Source: Sphingomonas sp. Leaf357 (lineage in GTDB: Bacteria > Pseudomonadota > Alphaproteobacteria > Sphingomonadales > Sphingomonadaceae). From it: DNA of 64,000 nucleotides. Position 1 is the stretch's first letter; every line of letters starts with the position of its first letter. Of the stretch, positions 60,932-64,000 are shown in pieces. Where the stretch lies: NCBI RefSeq assembly GCF_001423845.1, contig NZ_LMPM01000001.1, forward strand, positions 1,631,398 through 1,695,397, in the 5' to 3' direction. The translations under genes were made by a program, and so were the position numbers. Under the pieces are notes generated by a model. The model worked only from the letters and a program-made list of their open reading frames with translations, did not search any database and was not told where the DNA came from.

Positions 60932-61474
60932 ATGGTTTCGACCCTTCCTTCCCTGTGTTCGCTGGGCACGGCGGTCCTGCTGTTCGCGAGCGTCAACCTC
61001 GGCGGCGAGGATTCGCCGCATGGCGAGGGCACGCGCTTGCAGGCCAATGCCGCGATCGCCGACCAAGCGGTGACGGACCTTCCGGCGCTCGCGCGACCGG
61101 ATGACAGGATCCGCATCGCCAAGGCGTCGGACGGGCTGTTCTACGTCCGGGCGAAGGTCAACGGCACGCCAGTGCGGTTCTTGGTCGATACCGGTGCCAA
61201 CCTCGTCGTGCTGACCGCGGCGGATGCGCGGCGCGTCGGCGCTGCGGCCGGGGCGGCGCATCTGCTCGGCGATATCGAGACCGCCGGCGGAACATCGCGC
61301 ATGGGCCGCGTGACGCTCGATCGTGTCACCGTCGCCGGGCGCGACCTCGCCGATGTCGATGCGGCGGTGATGCACAATGGCCTGAAAGTATCGCTGATGG
61401 GCCAGAACCTGCTGGCCAAGCTCGGGCCGATCATGCTGTCGGCGGACGAGATGTCGCTACAGAAGGATCGCTAG
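60932..61474 (+). CDS. Retropepsin-like aspartic protease
   Basis: 180 aa. A hydrophobic N-terminus (LCSLGTAVLLFASVNL) serves as signal or anchor. The catalytic motif is FLVDTGANLVVL (Asp86), followed by ADARRVG and a second half with SLMGQNLL. One motif per chain means it acts as a dimer, like the clan AA proteins of alphaproteobacteria. It acts in the periplasm; substrates are unknown. Confidence 0.85.
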   Translation: MVSTLPSLCSLGTAVLLFASVNLGGEDSPHGEGTRLQANAAIADQAVTDLPALARPDDRIRIAKASDGLFYVRAKVNGTPVRFLVDTGANLVVLTAADARRVGAAAGAAHLLGDIETAGGTSRMGRVTLDRVTVAGRDLADVDAAVMHNGLKVSLMGQNLLAKLGPIMLSADEMSLQKDR

Positions 61475-61547
61475 CGACCGGCGTCGCGCCGATCCGCTTT
61501 CGGGTTCGCGGCGTTCCCGGTCCGACGCAACTCCCTAACAGGTCGCG

Positions 61548-62183
61548 TCAGGCGATCGCTCCGGCGCGCCGTCCGAACGGTCGGCGCAGCACGCCGCCGA
61601 TCGCTAGGAAGCCGAGCAGCATCATCGCCCAGGTGCCGGGTTCGGGCAGGACGTTCGCGCCCGTGCCGCCGGGCGGCGGCGTCGTGACGCCCGGCGGTGC
61701 GACCCCGCCGCCCCCGCCGCCGGGAGCCTCGCCACCGGTCGGTGCAGGGGCGACAACGCCGGGATCCGCGGCGTTTGCGACACCGGGCGCGGCCGGATCG
61801 GCGATGCCGTCGGTCGCTGACCCGCGCGGCGCGTTGGAGAGCAGGGCCGGGACCGTCCCGGGCATCAATTGCGTGCCCGAGGAGGCGAAGCCGCGAGCGG
61901 CGCGCTCGCGCTGTGCCGCTTCCGATCGCGCGCTGCGCAGCGCGATATCGTCCAGCGCGCCGCGCTCCAGTTGCGCGCGCGCCGCATCGAGCGGGGGAAC
62001 GACCGCGGCGAATGCGCGCGCATCGCCTTGCGCGTCGCGCAGGAACAGCGCGCGCTCGTTGCGCGGTGCTATGCCGATCAGCAGGACGACCGCACCCACC
62101 GACACTGCGGCGGAGGTGAAGCTGTAGCGTTCGGCACGCGAATTGGATCTGGCTGGGTTTTCCACGATCTTCGGATAGATCAC
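61548..62183 (-). CDS. PEPxxWA-CTERM sorting-signal protein
   Basis: 211 aa from a GTG at 62183. An N-terminal membrane segment (FTSAAVSVGAVVLLIGIAP), a helical part, a long Gly/Pro/Ala-rich linker, and a C-terminal PEPGTWAMMLLGFLAIGG then VLRRPFGRR at residues 180-202: the PEP-CTERM signal with its membrane helix and Arg cluster. It would be processed by an exosortase/XrtA-type enzyme, not present in the window. PrsK/PrsR are nearby. The start is unusual: the stretch before it has no ribosome binding site. Confidence 0.85.
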   Translation of the reverse strand: MIYPKIVENPARSNSRAERYSFTSAAVSVGAVVLLIGIAPRNERALFLRDAQGDARAFAAVVPPLDAARAQLERGALDDIALRSARSEAAQRERAARGFASSGTQLMPGTVPALLSNAPRGSATDGIADPAAPGVANAADPGVVAPAPTGGEAPGGGGGGVAPPGVTTPPPGGTGANVLPEPGTWAMMLLGFLAIGGVLRRPFGRRAGAIA

Positions 62184-62337
62184 TTCGAGGGGAAAAGCGA
62201 TAGATCGTTGTGGTTACCCGACGACCTGTGCGATAACGGCACATAGGGTGGGGTTGTTTATGAATCGGATCGGGCAGGAAACGGGCGGCGCGCCGGAACG
62301 GGATGGGCGACCCTCGGCCCGCGATCGGCGACCGGGC

Positions 62338-62982
62338 ATGCATGCGCGGCTGTCGATCGCCGCCCTGGCCTGCCTTGGCGTCGCGGCCTGTACGGGCAGC
62401 GGTGCCCAGCCGCTGACCGATCGGGAAAAGGTCGTGTTCGAGACGTTGAAGCTGCTCGCCGTGCCGGGCCAGGCGGTGTGCGTCGATGCCGCCACCGCCG
62501 GTCGTCCGCTCGACGTCTATCGCACGATGGTGAGCAATCCGCCGCGCGGGCTGAAGCTGCCGGTCTGGTATGTGCCGGCGGGCTTGAAGCCGACCTCGGC
62601 GTTGTCCGTCGGGCAATTGTACCGCACGACGCAGACCCAGGCGGCGGTCCATATCGATCAGCCGAACAATGCGACGCCGCAACTCGTGCCCGAATTGCAG
62701 GCGCAGCTCGATCGCAATGCCTGGATCCTGTCGTCGCTGGCGGCGAACCGGAAGGTCATGATCTCGCCCGATTGGCCGGTCCCTGGCCTGCGCGCGCGGT
62801 GGTGGCTGCGCAATCGCGTGTCGTTCCACTGCACGCCGAACTTCCGCATCTCCAATCCCGTCGTGGTGCGCAACGTCGCCTATGTCACGGTGACGGCGGA
62901 TCATTGGGGCACGACCTATGCGCTGGCTCGGCAAGGGGCCGGCTGGGCGGTCCGGGCGCAGTGGAGCAACTGGCTGTACTGA
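62338..62982 (+). CDS. Hypothetical lipoprotein
   Basis: 214 aa from the ATG at 62338 (MHARLSIAALACLGVAAC), giving a lipobox VAAC with Cys18; upstream ATG starts (62248, 62260) give an Arg-rich leader without a signal. The mature part has no recognised domain; it contains several Trp and a C-terminal HWGTTYALARQG. It is probably attached to the inner leaflet of the outer membrane or to the inner membrane. Confidence 0.6.
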   Translation: MHARLSIAALACLGVAACTGSGAQPLTDREKVVFETLKLLAVPGQAVCVDAATAGRPLDVYRTMVSNPPRGLKLPVWYVPAGLKPTSALSVGQLYRTTQTQAAVHIDQPNNATPQLVPELQAQLDRNAWILSSLAANRKVMISPDWPVPGLRARWWLRNRVSFHCTPNFRISNPVVVRNVAYVTVTADHWGTTYALARQGAGWAVRAQWSNWLY

Positions 62983-63062
62983 CGGTGGCGGCGGGTCGCC
63001 CGCGTTGACGAATAATAAACCAATGCCGCTCTAAGCCCGTCGGGTATTCAGAGGAATTCGGC

Positions 63063-63326
63063 ATGGCCAGCGGGACTGCAGCAGCGAAGAAGCCCAATGC
63101 GATCGGCCCGGCACCGATCGAATTCGAGCCGCGGTCGCTGTCCTATGGCGGCCTGGTCGGTCAGATGATCGGCGAGATCGATTCGCGGATGGCGGCGCAG
63201 CAGGCCCCCGCTTTCGCGCCCGAATCGCCTTCGGACGTCTTTCACACCATTTCGGTCGCTTGCGGATATATCGGCCTGCTCGCCGGGTTCGTCGCCGCCG
63301 GCACGGGAATATTCCTGCTTTTGTAA
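63063..63326 (+). CDS. Small hypothetical membrane protein
   Basis: 87 aa with AGAGGAATT before the ATG. A soluble N-terminus (GPAPIEFEPRSLSYGG, then LVGQMIGEIDSRMAAQQ) is followed by one membrane segment at the end (ACGYIGLLAGFVAAGTGIFLLL). No family is recognised. Confidence 0.6.
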   Translation: MASGTAAAKKPNAIGPAPIEFEPRSLSYGGLVGQMIGEIDSRMAAQQAPAFAPESPSDVFHTISVACGYIGLLAGFVAAGTGIFLLL

Positions 63327-63518
63327 GGAATAACGCCGCCTGCCTGCCGCAAAGCGTGGTAGGGGCCGCGTCGTCTGATTGAAAGACGATCAACGTATCT
63401 TTAACCAGCGCAGCATGGAACAAGCTACGACGCGAGTCGTCGTCGTTTGGTTACGGTCGCGTAATCCTAGCCTCGGGGGCGAGTCGGGATGCCTGTTTTG
63501 TCCATCGGGGATTGAAGT

Positions 63519-64000
63519 ATGGACGTGGTGGACGGCGAAGGCGAAGGCGACACGTACCAGCGGTTTTCCACGCTCGGCTACGCAACGTCCAAGCAAGCCC
63601 GACGCTTTCAATTATACGCTTTGCTGGCCATCACGGATTCGATCAGCATAGTCGTCGCCTATGTGCTTGCCGGCCTGCTGCGTAATCGCGAGGTATTCGG
63701 TGCCAACGGCTTTTATCTCGCCGCGCTGATCACCCCGATCTTCCTCATCTTCGCCTTCAACAGCCAGGCTTATGGCTATCAGGTGCTGGTCAACTGGAAA
63801 CAGGGGCTGAGCAAGGCGCTGATGGCTTTCGTTCTGGCGGTCGTCGTCGTCTTGTTCGTGGCGTTCTACGCCCGCTCCTCGCTCGAATTCTCGCGCGTCG
63901 TCTATGGCGTGGGGTCGATGGCCGGTGCGGTCTTCCTCGTTGCCGGTCGCTACCTGTTCAAGCGCGTGGTCAACAAGACGAGTGACCAGCATCTGCGCGC
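63519..64000 (+). CDS. Sugar transferase (polyprenyl glycosylphosphotransferase), 5' part
   Basis: About 160 residues, cut off by the window end. The ATG at 63519 begins MDVVDGEGEGDTYQRF; membrane segments at about 32-52, 65-82, 100-120 and 128-146 (for example YALLAITDSISIVVAYVLAG) follow the plan of WcaJ/GelB-type initiating sugar transferases, whose catalytic domain would lie beyond the edge. It would start exopolysaccharide repeat-unit synthesis, matching the flippase and PrsK/PrsR nearby. Confidence 0.65.
   Translation, partial: MDVVDGEGEGDTYQRFSTLGYATSKQARRFQLYALLAITDSISIVVAYVLAGLLRNREVFGANGFYLAALITPIFLIFAFNSQAYGYQVLVNWKQGLSKALMAFVLAVVVVLFVAFYARSSLEFSRVVYGVGSMAGAVFLVAGRYLFKRVVNKTSDQHLR

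Noticed and set aside
63612..63992. 126-codon minus-strand frame at the right end
   Set aside because: Antisense to the hydrophobic, motif-bearing sugar transferase start on the plus strand.

Overview
The window is about 64 kb of high-GC DNA that looks like a chromosome segment of a Sphingomonas-type alphaproteobacterium. The support is the sphingomonad style of the two TonB-dependent receptors (plug starting DxDIVVTAxxREExLQDVP), a spinster-type MFS transporter, a PEPxxWA-CTERM protein with a PrsK/PrsR pair, and several families of intergenic palindromic repeats. No rRNA, tRNA, CRISPR array, integrase or transposase was seen. Genes are dense, with many 1-8 nt start/stop overlaps that define operons.

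Region 1 (about 1-43 kb) is a long catabolic supercluster built from alternating short operons. Left to right: a HyuA-like subunit, a methyltransferase, a GlcG/HbpS protein, a small hypothetical protein and a tannase-like esterase (minus); a GPH-type transporter (plus); a cupin-like protein, a TonB receptor and a tandem alpha/beta hydrolase (minus); EthD, MmgE/PrpD and alpha/beta hydrolase genes (plus); an amidase with a possible AtzG-like partner (minus); acyl-CoA dehydrogenase, class III CoA-transferase, FAD oxidase, LysR regulator and DUF1838 (plus); alpha/beta hydrolase, MaoC-like dehydratase, alpha/beta hydrolase and alcohol dehydrogenase (minus); IclR regulator, aldehyde dehydrogenase and FAD monooxygenase (plus); an isocitrate-lyase/PEP-mutase family lyase with a LeuC/LeuD pair (minus); and enoyl-CoA hydratase-like, second tannase-like esterase, amidohydrolase, acyl-CoA ligase and MFS transporter (plus). 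The set fits uptake, ester or amide cleavage, CoA activation, beta-oxidation-like steps and carbon-carbon cleavage of an ester-rich natural or xenobiotic compound. The substrate cannot be read from the sequence.

Region 2 (about 41-51 kb) is a glycoside module: serine hydrolase, GH1 glycosidase, TetR regulator, HSL-type esterase and a second TonB receptor on the minus strand, facing a GPH transporter, a Gfo/Idh/MocA oxidoreductase and a GH130-like enzyme on the plus strand.

Region 3 (about 51-64 kb) is an envelope, exopolysaccharide and PEP-CTERM region: a PilZ protein, PrsK/PrsR (kinase and sigma-54 activator), a polysaccharide flippase, a glycosyltransferase, a SleB-like wall hydrolase, a retropepsin-like protease, a PEPxxWA-CTERM protein, small membrane or lipoproteins, and the 5' part of a sugar transferase cut by the window end. 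A strong -24/-12 (sigma-54) promoter match lies in a gene-poor stretch just before this region.

The most unusual observations are palindromic repeats that lie in frame inside two genes (an acyl-CoA ligase and a tannase-like esterase); nested palindromic repeats; several catabolic enzymes that appear to lack expected catalytic residues (three alpha/beta hydrolase domains without the nucleophilic Ser, an amidohydrolase without HxH, an enoyl-CoA hydratase-like protein with one catalytic Glu replaced by His); and a LeuCD plus PEP-mutase-family operon that resembles a dimethylmaleate-type hydratase and lyase.
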